Positions 19,531 to 35,111 are shown, numbered from the stretch's first letter. The stretch is DNA of 64,000 nt from Shewanella seohaensis (GCF_025449215.1 NZ_CP104900.1:3038001-3102000), one strand, 5' to 3'. A program made the numbers and translations. The notes: a model not told the origin generated them from the letters alone.

Positions 19531-21048
19531 TTATAGGTTCGTTAAGTTATCCATCAGTTGGTAGAAGAAACCAATTGAGCGGCCATACTCTTCAACAAGA
19601 ATACGTTCGTTCACGCCATGGAAACCTTCAAACTCCTTAACGTTCTCCAACTGTAATGCGGTAATAGTGTACACATCTGGCGCAAAATCACGGGCTTGGA
19701 AGTGTTTAGAGTCCGAACCACCAATCACAAAGAAAGGTGACACAATCAGATCGTTACCCCAGGTTTGACGGATAGTCTTCTCAAGCAATTTATAACCACC
19801 ACCATTGGGATCCGCCACATTGGTTGCAGGTGTTGAGGCCGAAATATCACGAATGCTGATACGGTCATCGTTAATGGCTTTTTTCACGTGCTCGATAATC
19901 ACTTCAGGCGTATCCCCAGGCATAGGTCTAAAGTTCACAACCGCCGTTGCCGCTGGCGGCAACACGTTATCTTTAATCCCCGCGTTAAACATGGTCACGG
20001 CAGTCGTGGTATGCAGCATGGCGCGCGTCACTTGGTTTTGCGACATCACTTCCATAAACTTCTTCTCAAGTTCACTCACACTATCATTGTTACCATAAGC
20101 CACGGCCTTATACATGGGCTGCTGCGATTCGGGTAACTCAGGCCCCATAAAGCGATACTGGTAACGAATTGCATCATGTATCTTGTAGGGGAACTGCGCC
20201 GCCTCAACCTTCTCAACCGCTTTGGCCAGTGCCACAATATTCGACTCTACGGGTGGTTGTGATGAGTGCCCTCCCATACCATTAATGGCAATCTCAAGAC
20301 TGACATATCCCTTTTGGGCAATCCCAATCAGCGCGGTGTTTTCGCGAATACCTGGGAATACGCCGGGGATCAGCGGTGCAGATTCGTCAATCACAAAGGC
20401 AATTTTGTCATAACGTTGCTCAATAATATCCGCCGCATGTTTAGCGCCTTCGGGGCCACCCACCTCTTCATCATGACCGAAGACAAACAGGATAGTGCGA
20501 TCGGGTTGGAAGCCTTCTTTGATCTTCATTTCTGCCGCTTCTAAAATCGCTTGGATTTGGTTTTTGTCGTCTAATGAACCGCGGCCCCAAATATAACCAT
20601 CTTTAATGGCACCGGAGAACGGGTCAACTTTCCATTGATCACGCGACTCTGCCGCCACTGGAACCACATCTTGGTGCGCCATAAACACTGCTGGTGCTAA
20701 TGCAGGATTTTTACCTTCCCATGTGTAAATCAAGCTAAATGGACGGGGTGAGCCAACCAGCTCACGCTTTAAGGTTTTGTGCACTAATGGGTACGACTTA
20801 ACCAAAAAGTCGTGATAATCATTAAATGCTTTTTCATCAAAATCGCTGCGGTCTTGGTTAGAGATAGTTGGGAACTGCACCGCCTGTGAGAGACGCTGAG
20901 CCGCGCCGTCGAGATCGACTTTAACTTCGACCTTCTCAATGCCTTTCATCTGCATTGAACTGAAATCTTGGTTTTCTACTGCAAAAGTACTGGCTGACAG
21001 TGCAAGCGCAGAGGCGATACAGGTAAAGATGATTGATTGCTTTGTCAT
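19531..21048 (-). CDS. M20-family metallopeptidase (PM20D1-like)
   Basis: A 505-residue exported zinc peptidase with a signal peptide ending ASTFAVE. Metal-site motifs are visible: FMAHQDVVPV (His), IWGRGSLDDKNQ (bridging Asp), FGHDEEVGG (Glu pair) and, near the C-terminus, GGSDSKHF. Full length for carboxypeptidase S/PM20D1 relatives. These hydrolyse peptide or N-acyl-amino-acid bonds; the substrate is unknown. Confidence 0.88.
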   Translation of the reverse strand: MTKQSIIFTCIASALALSASTFAVENQDFSSMQMKGIEKVEVKVDLDGAAQRLSQAVQFPTISNQDRSDFDEKAFNDYHDFLVKSYPLVHKTLKRELVGSPRPFSLIYTWEGKNPALAPAVFMAHQDVVPVAAESRDQWKVDPFSGAIKDGYIWGRGSLDDKNQIQAILEAAEMKIKEGFQPDRTILFVFGHDEEVGGPEGAKHAADIIEQRYDKIAFVIDESAPLIPGVFPGIRENTALIGIAQKGYVSLEIAINGMGGHSSQPPVESNIVALAKAVEKVEAAQFPYKIHDAIRYQYRFMGPELPESQQPMYKAVAYGNNDSVSELEKKFMEVMSQNQVTRAMLHTTTAVTMFNAGIKDNVLPPAATAVVNFRPMPGDTPEVIIEHVKKAINDDRISIRDISASTPATNVADPNGGGYKLLEKTIRQTWGNDLIVSPFFVIGGSDSKHFQARDFAPDVYTITALQLENVKEFEGFHGVNERILVEEYGRSIGFFYQLMDNLTNL

Positions 21049-21397
21049 AACGAGTTTCCTTCATTAACGAGAGATTGGATTACATTTCGTGTTGATGGGC
21101 TCAGTATCATCAAAATTTTCACGTCAAACCAATCGCATTTGAAGGATTGCACCCTACATAGGCCACAGGCGATGATCCTTGGCTTGTTCCCCACACCCCA
21201 TCGAAACCGACACTTAATGACTTCTCCTTTAAGAGCGATTTTTCCTTGAGTAAAGGAATAATCCAAAAAAGTGCCCTTCTTCTCAGCACAAGACAGACTT
21301 AATCGGGTATTTGATGGGTGGCATCCTACATATGTGATTATTGATTCTGTTTTTGCCACTTTATCCTCTTAAGCAACAAACATTTAAGAGGTGCATT
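21049..21397. other. Intergenic region between M20 peptidase and efflux operon
   Basis: A 349-bp divergent promoter region. A small inverted repeat, TTCCTT (21242-21247) with AAGGAA (21253-21258), lies in it and could be an operator. No RNA gene or small gene is evident. Confidence 0.3.
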
Positions 21398-21610
21398 ATG
21401 TACACCGTACCCCACGAACTCGCGTTTGGCGAGATTTATCTCCCGCCGCTCCTCCTTGTCGTCACGCTCGCCTATGGTTTTACCCTATTGGTGACAAAAA
21501 TCATCGTCAAAACAGGTTTTTATCGTTACGTCGGTCATCCTGTGTTAGCCGAAATCAGCCTGACAATTATCTTCTGCGGCGCTATTAGCCAATTCATTTA
21601 TGTTTTTTAA
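21398..21610 (+). CDS. DUF1656 small inner-membrane protein (AaeX-like)
   Basis: A 70-residue protein starting at 21398 with AGAGGTGC upstream. It holds two hydrophobic segments (LLLVVTLAYGFTLLV and LAEISLTIIFCGAISQFIYVF), with ELAFGEIYLPP at the front as in DUF1656/AaeX. It precedes the membrane-fusion and FUSC genes by 11 bp, the standard order of an AaeXAB-type aromatic-acid efflux operon. Confidence 0.88.
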   Translation: MYTVPHELAFGEIYLPPLLLVVTLAYGFTLLVTKIIVKTGFYRYVGHPVLAEISLTIIFCGAISQFIYVF

Positions 21611-21621
21611 GGTAAGCCATC

Positions 21622-22497
21622 ATGTTTAAACGTTACTTCATCACATTACTGCTATTACTGGGTGCTGGCAGCGTCATCGCCCATTTTTACCAGATCTACA
21701 ATCAACATCCGTGGACGCGGGACGGTCGAGTGAACGCCCATATCATTTCCATTACACCTCGGGTCACAGGTCAAATCACTCATATCTATGTGGAAGACAA
21801 CAGCCATGTCAAAGAAGGCGAGCTACTGTTTGAAATCGACGATAGCCTCTATCAGGCGGCCTATCACAAAGCCATGGCTTCACAGTCGCAGGAACAGGCC
21901 GTGCTTGAAAGAGCCTTGAATGAGGACAAGCGCGCCAACGATTTGCAAAAGCGCACTCCCGGCTCAGTGCCAGTGCTCACACTCAATAATCTCAGTAATA
22001 CAGTGACATCGGCCCGGGCCAGCCTTGAACTGGCGCGAGCTGGTGTCGAAGAGGCAAAATTGAATTTACAGTACACCAAAGTGTATGCCCCGACCGATGG
22101 TTTCCTGACCAGCTTTAACCTTCGTATCGGCTCACATGCGATGGCCAATACGCCCGTGGTTGCGCTTATCGACGCGAATAGTTTTTGGGTAGAAGGCTAC
22201 TTTAAGGAAACCGATCTTGAAGGTGTTGCCCCCAATGATAAGGCCTTCGTGACGCTGTTGATGGATTCTGATCGGGTGTTTGACGCGCAAGTACAAAGCA
22301 TTGGCTTTGGTATTGCTAAACAAGATGGCCTGAAAGGCAACGAACTGTTACCTAACATCAATCCTAATTTCCAATGGATCCGTTTGGCACAGCGTATTCC
22401 GGTCAAGGTCACGTTCAAGGCGCTTCCCACCGATTTTCAACTGCGCGTAGGCATGACGGCCTCAATCAAAGTCATCAAACAATCAGTCGAGCATTAA
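21622..22497 (+). CDS. HlyD/AaeA-like membrane fusion protein
   Basis: A 291-residue periplasmic adaptor anchored by one N-terminal membrane helix (YFITLLLLLGAGSVIA). The lipoyl half-motif WTRDGRVNAHIISITPRVTG, an alpha-hairpin (SQEQAVLERALNEDKRANDL) and beta-barrel part VYAPTDGFLTSFNLRIGSHA follow in order. It links the FUSC pump to the outer membrane. The next gene starts 1 bp after its stop, so the two are translated together. Confidence 0.9.
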   Translation: MFKRYFITLLLLLGAGSVIAHFYQIYNQHPWTRDGRVNAHIISITPRVTGQITHIYVEDNSHVKEGELLFEIDDSLYQAAYHKAMASQSQEQAVLERALNEDKRANDLQKRTPGSVPVLTLNNLSNTVTSARASLELARAGVEEAKLNLQYTKVYAPTDGFLTSFNLRIGSHAMANTPVVALIDANSFWVEGYFKETDLEGVAPNDKAFVTLLMDSDRVFDAQVQSIGFGIAKQDGLKGNELLPNINPNFQWIRLAQRIPVKVTFKALPTDFQLRVGMTASIKVIKQSVEH

Positions 22498-22498
22498 T

Positions 22499-23907
22499 AT
22501 GTTAAAAGCCACCTCTAAAGAAGCCATTAAAGCGGCACTGGCAGTTGTTTGCTCGCTTTGCTTAGCGATTGGGTTTCAATGGGAAAAACCCTATTGGGCT
22601 GCGATAACAGTCGCGGTGATGGCACTGGACGAAACCTTTGCTCACGCGCTGCAAAAAGGCCAAAACCGCATCATCGGCGCGCTCTTGGGCGTAGGATATG
22701 CCCTATTTCTGATCGTCTTCTTTTCTCAGGAACGCTTTTTATTTTTCGCCTTTTACTCACTGTTTTTGGCCGCCAGCCTCTTTATGGCTAGTGATAAAAA
22801 ATACGGTTATATCTTCATTCAGGGTTTCTGTGTCTGCACCATCGTTTGCTGCATGGGGGATTCGATAACACTAATACCTTCCAAACGATTGTGTTACGGC
22901 TGCAAGAGACAATGTTAGGGATTGTGGTGTTCTCTTTGATCTATAAAGTGCTTTGGCCAGTCACGACTCAAAGTATCTTTGTGGGCAAGTATGAGGCACT
23001 GCGACACGCGCTATCCGAGGCAATCGATAAGCTGCAAAATGGCCAGTTACCACAAGATGAGATTTCACGCTTACAGCAAGACACCACTTCGCTTAATCAC
23101 CTGTTAGCGCTCCCCAATAGTGGCAGTTATGATTTGCAGTTTTATCAATCCCAGTGGCTGAATCGTATTCACGAGATGCATGTGATTATTCGCCTGCTTG
23201 ATAGCGCGCGCCACACCGCAAGCGAGTTAACCTGTTATCTTGATGAGATCCAACAAAAACTGATGCAGGCCGAAAGCAATGACCCCACTCAAGCCCTATT
23301 GCCACAAGCACTGATTGAGCGAACACAGCCCTACGCCACGCATCCAAGCTTTTCTTACTCTCGCAGCGTTAAGCAGCATCTAAAAGAGGATGGGATGAAA
23401 GTTGTACAAGGCGTGTTTACCTTTGTCGTTGCCATCATGATATGGATTTATCTGCCCGTTCCCGGCGGCTTTGTGTTCCCTATGCTTGCAGGCGTTATCG
23501 CAGCCAACGTTCCGCTACTGCTAAGCAGCATGATTAAAGATGCCTTTTGGGCTACAATCAGTTTAGGTGGTTTTTATCTCGCACAATTTGTTTTTATCAT
23601 GCCTGGATTTACAGAGCTGTGGCAGCTCGCCTGTTTCTACTTTATCAACGTGGTTGCTATCTGGAAGATCTTCGATACCCCAAGACTTGGGATATACAAG
23701 GTGCTGGGAGTCAATTTACTCTTGGTATTAACCTCTGGCGCATTAAACCTCACTCCCCGTTTTGACATCGTCATGCCCATGAGCATGATGACATATATTG
23801 TGATGGTGTTGATGATCGCAAAAATCTGCGCTGATGTGTTTCAACCTAATATCCTTGATACTCAGGCCAATATGCCCGCCAGTAACAAGGCCACGGCCAG
23901 TCACTAA
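22499..23907 (+). CDS. FUSC/AaeB-like efflux permease, frameshifted
   Basis: The inner-membrane pump subunit of the AaeXAB-like set. An N-terminal FUSC helix bundle (KAALAVVCSLCLAIGFQWEKPYW) is followed by a long cytoplasmic domain and a second bundle (GVFTFVVAIMIWIYLPVPGGFVF). The frame breaks in the G5 run at 22855-22859; a sixth G joins CTIVCCMGG to FDNTNTFQTIVLRL. The joined protein is about 469 residues. That is shorter than E. coli AaeB but within the range of FUSC proteins. Confidence 0.87.
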
Positions 23908-24458
23908 TACCTAAATACCTTTGCTCTAGGTAAATGCATCCATGGGGGACATCTCCCCCTCGAGGCATTTTGCGCGCCGGATAACATGTGTAACTGTATA
24001 GATCCATAACGACAGGTAAAAGTCCGTATCTTGTCCATTTTGCAGAGCGATTTGTTAAATCCCTAAAGCTGCGGCAATAATGCGCTATTTTTCAACAGTT
24101 AATAAGATACTTCCAATCCACCACTTTTATCCCACCTTGATTCAGCTCACAGAATCTAAAACTCAATCAAACTAAAGACCTAGGATATAAATTGACATTG
24201 TAAAGATAATGTTTCGTTACATTGAGATACAACCACGCCATAGCGCATACCGTTCCGTCACCCTTTATTTCCCCTCACGCTTAATTAGCCTCTCCGCTTT
24301 TACAAACGCAACATCCAGGCAGCATGCGAATAACAATTAAGCTGTTGATATTAAAGTTGTTAATGATAATTTTCCGACTATGGAGGGCAGTTGCAAATAA
24401 ATATAAGCCGTGATGAAACCCTTCCTGATCGTCATGGCATTGTTAAGGGAATGAAAAT
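23908..24458. other. 550-bp intergenic region before TonB-dependent receptor
   Basis: An AT-rich tract with a GGGGGA/TCCCCC hairpin at about 23943-23958, close after the FUSC gene, that could terminate it. The last 200 bp before the receptor presumably carry its promoter. No further gene or RNA is seen. Confidence 0.3.
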
Positions 24459-27131
24459 ATGACTACGCAAACAACCGTGGCGCGTGCGGTTCGTTTTAGT
24501 TTACTCGCTTTGGTCTCCGCCTCGGTGACACCGCAAGTATTTGCCGCCGATGAAGCGGCCGTTATCAATGATAAAGTGGAACGTATTGAGGTCACGGGTT
24601 CACGTATTAAACGTACCGATCTTGAAAATGCCTCGCCTATCGTGGTGGTGAGCGCCGCAGATATCGAAAAAGGCGGCTTTAACTCAGTGCAAGACGTGTT
24701 AGGCAACCTGTCGCAAAACTCCGGTGGGTCGATGACTCAACAGGAAGTGCACGGCTTTACCCCAGCAGCATCTGCCGTCAACCTTCGTGGTGTGGGCGCT
24801 GGACGTGTACTGACGCTGATCAACGGTAAACGTGTGCCTAAATATCCCTTTGGCGCTGGCGGCACTGATAGCTTTGTCGATACCGCCAACATTCCGTTAG
24901 GGGCGATTGAGCGTATTGAAATTTTAACCACGGGTGCCTCGGCCATTTACGGCTCCGATGCGATGGGCGGTGTAATCAACATCATCTTGAAAAAAGACGT
25001 TGAGCAAAGCACCTTCAAATACCGCCACTCAGATACCTTCGATGGCGGCCTGCAGAACAACCAGTTCTCCTTTATGACGGGTGTCAGCAGCGATAAAGCA
25101 AACCTGACCTTCTTCGCCGAATATGAAGATCGCCAAGCATTAAAAGCCTCAGACCGCCCTGAATGGGGCACTGATATAATCCCAGGTAACTATTATGCTG
25201 GTTACAGCTCCTATGGCGCCAACCTTGTGGATAGCAATGGCAAATTGCTCAAGAGCTTAAGCGCCGCCGAATGTGATGCACGCGGCTATGTGATGATGTC
25301 CAATGGCAAATGTGGTTTCGATCGCTCCGCACAGCGCGACTTTTCGCCTGAGCAAAAGCGCTACTCCACCATGATTAACCTCACCAAAGACTTAAACGAC
25401 AATCATCAGCTGTATTCGCGCCTCGATTACACCCATGCCTCGACCTACACAGAAATTGAATCGGCCACTGTGGGCGACGATTTTATGTTTAACGTGTCGG
25501 GCGATAACGTCACTATCGTCGATGAGCTCAATGGCTTATCTCAAGTGTTCGATAAAAATACCGCCTTCGGCGGAGATTTTGCCGGCGCGGCCGATGGAGA
25601 CTATTACTACACTCGCCGTATGTCTGAGTTAGGTCCACGCACCTCTGATTTTGAGACCAATAACTTCTCCTTCTTATTAGGCAGTAAAGGTTACCTCACG
25701 GATACTATCGAGTACGACACCTCGTGGTCGATTGCGCGCCAAACGGTAGACTCCACCACCGCAGGTTCGCCCACCTACCAAAGCATGTGGAATTACCTCA
25801 CCGCGGGCACAAACGGCAATTCTCTACTGGATGTGATTTCACCGGACGATGCCGCAATGCTAGATTTCCAAGGTGGCAAGAAGGGGCAATCTACCCTGTC
25901 GAGCTTTAACGCGGGGATCAGTGGCGAAGCCTTTGAATTACCAGCAGGTACAGTGGCTTATGCCGTGGGCGTCGAATACGGTAAAGAATGGTTCTACGAC
26001 AAGTCCGATAGCTTTACCAGCAATGGTGGCGTGATTGGTAAAGGCGGCAGCAGCGCTCAAGGTGAACGTGAGCAATACGCAGGTTATGCCGAAGTCGCCG
26101 TGCCCGTGATTGAAAACCTCACCGTCACCCTTGCGGGCCGTTACGACTACTATGACGATTTATCCGATGTGGGTGGTCAATTCAGTCCACAAGTCGCAGT
26201 CGAGTATCGCCCGATTGATAATCTGTTGTTACGCGGTCTGTATGCGGAAACCTTCCGAGCGCCAGATATGCAACGCTTATTTGGTGAACCAACGGCAGCC
26301 TATAGCACAGTGATCGACACTCCAACCTGTGAGGCCGCAGGTGGCACGGGCCCAGCCTGTGAGAAGATTGACTCACTGCCAATTACTATCGGTGCAAACC
26401 CAGAACTTGAAGCCGAAACCGGTAAAAACTATAACCTCGGCATGGTGTGGGATTATAACGATCTCAATTTAACCTTGGACTACTGGATTGTTGAAATCGA
26501 TAACCTAGTCAATAGCCCAAGCGCCCAGTATATCTTGGATCACTCTGACGCCTTCGCCGATAAGATTTTCCGCGATGCAAGCGGCAAGTTAATTCAAGTG
26601 AATACTCAAGCCATCAACATGTCATCCCAAGAAACTTCGGGTATCGACTTCTCGGTGGGCTATCGCTATGAGACTTCAGGCTACGGCGATGTCACCGCCC
26701 GCTTGGAAGGCACCTATTTGCTGAAGTGGGAGGAGCAATTAACTCCAGATTCTGAGCCTTTAGATCTGATCGATGGTGACGGCTCTGCCCCGCAAATCCG
26801 CGGTAACTTAAATCTGGGTTGGAACTACGATGACTTCGCTACCAACCTGCTGATCAAGTACACCGACAGCATGAATGGCCAGCGTAAAGAGGCATTCATT
26901 AACAATGGCTTGGCGGATAAATACGCCGTCACTATCGACAGCCATGTCGAAGTGAACTGGGCCGCCAGCTATATGTTAACCGATGCGATTAAGTTCTCCG
27001 GCGGGATTAATAATATCTTCGATGCAGGCCCTGAGATTGACGAAACCCAAAACTCTTGGCCGCATTACCCACGTTCTTACTACAACGTTGTTGGACGTGA
27101 ATATTATTTAGCGGTAGAGATGAACTTCTAA
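24459..27131 (+). CDS. TonB-dependent outer-membrane receptor
   Basis: An 890-residue outer-membrane transporter with a signal peptide ending VTPQVFAAD. A TonB-box-like segment, VERIEVTGSRIKR, precedes the plug domain (SPIVVVSAADIEKGG, AVNLRGVGAGRVLTLINGKR, IEILTTGASAIYGSDAMGGV). The long beta-barrel ends in LAVEMNF, with the terminal aromatic residue. The substrate is uncertain. It belongs to the large Oar/carbohydrate-or-peptide type abundant in Shewanella, and no specific partner lies beside it. Confidence 0.9.
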   Translation: MTTQTTVARAVRFSLLALVSASVTPQVFAADEAAVINDKVERIEVTGSRIKRTDLENASPIVVVSAADIEKGGFNSVQDVLGNLSQNSGGSMTQQEVHGFTPAASAVNLRGVGAGRVLTLINGKRVPKYPFGAGGTDSFVDTANIPLGAIERIEILTTGASAIYGSDAMGGVINIILKKDVEQSTFKYRHSDTFDGGLQNNQFSFMTGVSSDKANLTFFAEYEDRQALKASDRPEWGTDIIPGNYYAGYSSYGANLVDSNGKLLKSLSAAECDARGYVMMSNGKCGFDRSAQRDFSPEQKRYSTMINLTKDLNDNHQLYSRLDYTHASTYTEIESATVGDDFMFNVSGDNVTIVDELNGLSQVFDKNTAFGGDFAGAADGDYYYTRRMSELGPRTSDFETNNFSFLLGSKGYLTDTIEYDTSWSIARQTVDSTTAGSPTYQSMWNYLTAGTNGNSLLDVISPDDAAMLDFQGGKKGQSTLSSFNAGISGEAFELPAGTVAYAVGVEYGKEWFYDKSDSFTSNGGVIGKGGSSAQGEREQYAGYAEVAVPVIENLTVTLAGRYDYYDDLSDVGGQFSPQVAVEYRPIDNLLLRGLYAETFRAPDMQRLFGEPTAAYSTVIDTPTCEAAGGTGPACEKIDSLPITIGANPELEAETGKNYNLGMVWDYNDLNLTLDYWIVEIDNLVNSPSAQYILDHSDAFADKIFRDASGKLIQVNTQAINMSSQETSGIDFSVGYRYETSGYGDVTARLEGTYLLKWEEQLTPDSEPLDLIDGDGSAPQIRGNLNLGWNYDDFATNLLIKYTDSMNGQRKEAFINNGLADKYAVTIDSHVEVNWAASYMLTDAIKFSGGINNIFDAGPEIDETQNSWPHYPRSYYNVVGREYYLAVEMNF

Positions 27132-27170
27132 TCAACCTCATGTTTTGATTAGCATTGCTTCCTAAAACAC

Positions 27171-27195
27171 AAAGCCGAGCAACTGCTCGGCTTTT
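27171..27195. terminator. Terminator between receptor and small gene
   Basis: AAAGCCGAGC (27171-27180) pairs with GCTCGGCTTT (27185-27194), followed by T residues. Confidence 0.85.
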
Positions 27196-27216
27196 ATCTA
27201 TTGGCTTCACACTCAG

Positions 27217-27393
27217 TTACGCATAGGTATCAATCGATTCGCCTCTAGTTGCCTCACGGGCTCGCTCCTTGGCGGACTCGCTCACCTCTTCCACCTTGGC
27301 TGGCGCAGGCTGAGCGGGTAACGCTGTGGGTGAAGACGAACGGTTGGCAGCATAGCTATGCGCTAACATTGGGCTGCTTGCACTGATATTCAT
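27217..27393 (-). CDS. 58-residue small protein, unknown
   Basis: A short reverse-strand gene with a good ribosome site, AAGGGG, seven bases before ATG. The predicted protein begins MNISASSPMLAHSYAANR, has a Pro/Ala-rich centre (PAQPAPAKVEE) and ends with a charged stretch (SAKERAREATRGESIDTYA). No known domain. It is convergent with the TonB-dependent receptor gene, and the terminator at 27171 serves both. Codon use looks like that of genuine genes. Confidence 0.6.
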   Translation of the reverse strand: MNISASSPMLAHSYAANRSSSPTALPAQPAPAKVEEVSESAKERAREATRGESIDTYA

Positions 27394-27624
27394 AGCGATC
27401 CCCTTGTCGATTTAGGCTCAATGCTCAGGTTCAATACTTAGGCTAGAAGCCAATACTTAAGTGACGCTTAAGCACTTGCGCTGAAAAATCTTTTGCCATT
27501 GGCTGCATCGGCTGCAATTGATGACCACACAATACGATAACCCCCTTGTGGCATCTAACGCACAATGCCACAATGCGAGCAAAATCAATGCGTGCCAACG
27601 GCGCCCCTCGATAGGAGCATCATC

Positions 27625-29929
<2,305 letters not shown>

Positions 29930-29994
29930 GGTGTCGCCATTCGCACAACTTGATGGCGCCTTACACTCGGCGCTTATCTTTAAAAGTAGGTTTT

Positions 29995-30825
29995 ATGGAT
30001 TTTTCTTCACACAGAAAACAACTCAACATCGCCGGTAGCCAACTCAGTTACCTCGATATAGGTTCAGGCCCAGCGCTGTTATTTGGCCACAGTTACCTCT
30101 GGGATAGCGCCATGTGGGCGCCGCAAATTGCCAGCTTAAGTCAACACTACCGCTGCATCGTGCCCGAACTCTGGGGACACGGCCAATCGGGCGCCGTCCC
30201 AGAAAGCTGCAACAGCCTCTTAGACATCAGCGAGCATATGCTGACCCTGATGGATAGCCTCAATATCGAGCAATTTGCGGTTATCGGTTTATCCGTGGGT
30301 GCCATGTGGGGCGCCGAGCTCGTGCTTAAAGCCCCCGCGCGCGTCAATGCTCTGGTGATGCTCGACAGTTTTATCGGGTTTGAGCCCGAGATCACCCGCG
30401 CTAAATATTATGGCATGCTGGACATGATCCAAGCCGCCGGCAGCATTCCTGCGCCACTCATCAGCGCCATTTCGCCACTGTTTTTCGCCGATAATGCCAA
30501 ACAAAATAACCCCGAATTAGTACAGCGTTTTGAAGACTACTTGGCCGCGCAAACGCCAGAGACTATCCCGAGCATAGTTAAGCTTGGCCGAATGATTTTT
30601 GGCCGCCGCGATACCATGGAGTTTGCCGAGCAATTGACTCTGCCCTGTTTAGTCATGGTCGGAGTCGAAGACAAGGCCCGCAGCGTGCTCGAAAGTTACC
30701 TGATGAGCGATGCCATCGACGGCAGTCAATTAGTGCATATTCCTAACGCTGGGCATATTTCTAGCCTAGAGCAAGCCGAGTTTGTCACTGAGCATTTAAC
30801 TCGGTTTTTAGCGAAAGTATTGTAA
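29995..30825 (+). CDS. Alpha/beta hydrolase
   Basis: A 276-residue alpha/beta-hydrolase starting at 29995 (AGTAGG upstream). It has the oxyanion motif LLFGHSYLWDSAMW, the nucleophile elbow GLSVGAMWGAEL (Ser), a catalytic Asp in VGVEDKARS and His in PNAGHISSLEQ. It is haloperoxidase/esterase-like. The substrate is unknown. Confidence 0.85.
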   Translation: MDFSSHRKQLNIAGSQLSYLDIGSGPALLFGHSYLWDSAMWAPQIASLSQHYRCIVPELWGHGQSGAVPESCNSLLDISEHMLTLMDSLNIEQFAVIGLSVGAMWGAELVLKAPARVNALVMLDSFIGFEPEITRAKYYGMLDMIQAAGSIPAPLISAISPLFFADNAKQNNPELVQRFEDYLAAQTPETIPSIVKLGRMIFGRRDTMEFAEQLTLPCLVMVGVEDKARSVLESYLMSDAIDGSQLVHIPNAGHISSLEQAEFVTEHLTRFLAKVL

Positions 30826-30840
30826 CGGCGCACGTATCAG

Positions 30841-30868
30841 CAATGTGCCACCCAACCGTGGCACATTG
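30841..30868. terminator. Hairpin after hydrolase gene
   Basis: CAATGTGCCAC (30841-30851) pairs with GTGGCACATTG (30858-30868). It is a strong stem without a clear T-tract. Confidence 0.55.
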
Positions 30869-30978
30869 GATAGACCAGCAAGCGTAAATTAACTGGTATA
30901 CTCTTGCTAAAAATGTGCAGCTTGCATCACTTAGGGCAATAAAGACATTTTAATATGTCAATAAAACAATAGGTTAAA

Positions 30979-31584
30979 ATGAAACTACTCAAACCCTTAT
31001 TCGATAACAACCGCCGCTGGGCCGGACGCATTCGCCAAGAGCACCCTGATTTTTTTGAGCAGCTGGCGAAACAGCAGAACCCTGAATATCTTTGGATTGG
31101 TTGTTCCGACAGCCGAGTACCTTCAAACCAAATCATCGATTTAATGCCGGGCGAAGTCTTCGTTCACCGCAATATTGCCAACATGGTGATCCACACCGAT
31201 CTTAACTGCCTATCTGTTCTGCAATACGCCATCGATGTGCTTAAGGTGAAGCACATTATGGTAGTAGGCCATTACGGCTGTGGTGGTGTACGTGCGGCCA
31301 TGGGGAATCAACGCTTAGGGCTTATCGACAATTGGCTCGGTCATTTACGTGATGTTTACCGTCTTCATCAGGATGAATTAATGCAAATGGATGATGCCAA
31401 GCGTTTCGACCGTCTGTGTGAACTCAACGTAATTGAACAGGTTTCTAATGTCACCAGCAGCACAATCGTGCAGGAAGCTTGGTCTCGCGGCCAAGAACTG
31501 GCGATCCACGGCTGGATTTACGGTATTGATAATGGTCTATTAACCGACCTTGATGTGACTGTCGATCGCGCGCAAAAGATTTAA
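30979..31584 (+). CDS. can: Beta-class carbonic anhydrase
   Basis: A 201-residue cytoplasmic zinc enzyme interconverting CO2 and bicarbonate. Zinc ligands appear as CSDSRVPSN (Cys, with the Asp-Arg dyad) and VGHYGCGGVRAAM (His and Cys). VFVHRNIANMV is also typical. Full length for the E. coli Can type. Confidence 0.96.
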   Translation: MKLLKPLFDNNRRWAGRIRQEHPDFFEQLAKQQNPEYLWIGCSDSRVPSNQIIDLMPGEVFVHRNIANMVIHTDLNCLSVLQYAIDVLKVKHIMVVGHYGCGGVRAAMGNQRLGLIDNWLGHLRDVYRLHQDELMQMDDAKRFDRLCELNVIEQVSNVTSSTIVQEAWSRGQELAIHGWIYGIDNGLLTDLDVTVDRAQKI

Positions 31585-31619
31585 ATCGGTTTGCGTTAAA
31601 CGCGCCATAAGCGCCGCCA

Positions 31620-31644
31620 AAAACCTGCCCCGTGCAGGTTTTTT
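31620..31644 (+). terminator. Terminator after carbonic anhydrase gene
   Basis: AAAACCTGC (31620-31628) pairs with GCAGGTTTT (31634-31642), followed by TT. Confidence 0.88.
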
Positions 31645-33201
<1,557 letters not shown>

Positions 33202-33205
33202 TTAA

Positions 33206-34291
<1,086 letters not shown>

Positions 34292-34308
34292 GCTCTCAAG
34301 CAGATGAC

Positions 34309-34331
34309 AAGGGCTCGTTGTGAGCCCTTTT
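34309..34331 (+). terminator. Terminator between kdnB and kdsB
   Basis: AAGGGCTC (34309-34316) pairs with GAGCCCTT (34322-34329), followed by TT. kdsB may thus have its own promoter or depend on read-through. Confidence 0.75.
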
Positions 34332-34373
34332 GTCTATCTACACTGCATATCTTTGATAAATTAGGATAATTTA

Positions 34374-35111
34374 ATGAATGTGACTCTGTTAATCCCGGCG
34401 CGTTACGGTTCAAGCCGCTTCCCGGGCAAGCCCTTAGCCCCGATTAACGGCAAGCCGATGATCCAACACGTGTATGAACGCGCGTCGTTAGCCAAAGGCC
34501 TCACCAATATTTATGTTGCAACCGATGATGAGCGTATCAAAAGCGCCGTAGAAGGCTTCGGTGGCAAAGTGGTCATGACCAGCCCTGATGCGGCATCGGG
34601 CACAGACCGTATCAATGATGCGATTAACCAATTAGGTTTGAAGGATGACGATCTGGTCATCAACCTTCAAGGCGACCAACCCCTAATCGACCCGACTTCC
34701 ATCGAGCAAGTGATCAGCCTCTTCGAACGTCATCCAGGCGAGTTTGAAATGGCGACCCTCGGCTATGAAATTGTCAACAAAGCCGAGCTCGACGATCCAA
34801 TGCATGTGAAGATGGTGTTCGATAACGACTATTACGCGCTGTATTTCTCCCGCGCACGTATTCCCTTCGGCCGCGATACCAAAGATTATCCAGTTTACAA
34901 ACACTTAGGTGTGTATGCTTACACCCGCAGATTCGTGCAAGCCTTCGCTGCCCTCCCCTTAGGTCGTCTCGAAGATCTGGAAAAATTAGAGCAGCTACGT
35001 GCCCTAGAACATGGCCATAAGATCAAAGTCGCCATCAGCGCCTTCGACTCAATCGAAGTTGACACGCCGGAAGATATTCGTAAGTGTGAGCAGCGTTTAG
35101 CCGTTGATTAA
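34374..35111 (+). CDS. kdsB: CMP-Kdo/Kdo8N cytidylyltransferase
   Basis: A 245-residue cytoplasmic nucleotidyltransferase. Motifs: [20 protein letters not shown] (CTP binding), [18 protein letters not shown] (metal Asp), and [12 protein letters not shown]. In organisms with KdnA/KdnB this enzyme activates Kdo8N with CMP before transfer to lipid A. Confidence 0.94.
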   Translation: MNVTLLIPARYGSSRFPGKPLAPINGKPMIQHVYERASLAKGLTNIYVATDDERIKSAVEGFGGKVVMTSPDAASGTDRINDAINQLGLKDDDLVINLQGDQPLIDPTSIEQVISLFERHPGEFEMATLGYEIVNKAELDDPMHVKMVFDNDYYALYFSRARIPFGRDTKDYPVYKHLGVYAYTRRFVQAFAALPLGRLEDLEKLEQLRALEHGHKIKVAISAFDSIEVDTPEDIRKCEQRLAVD

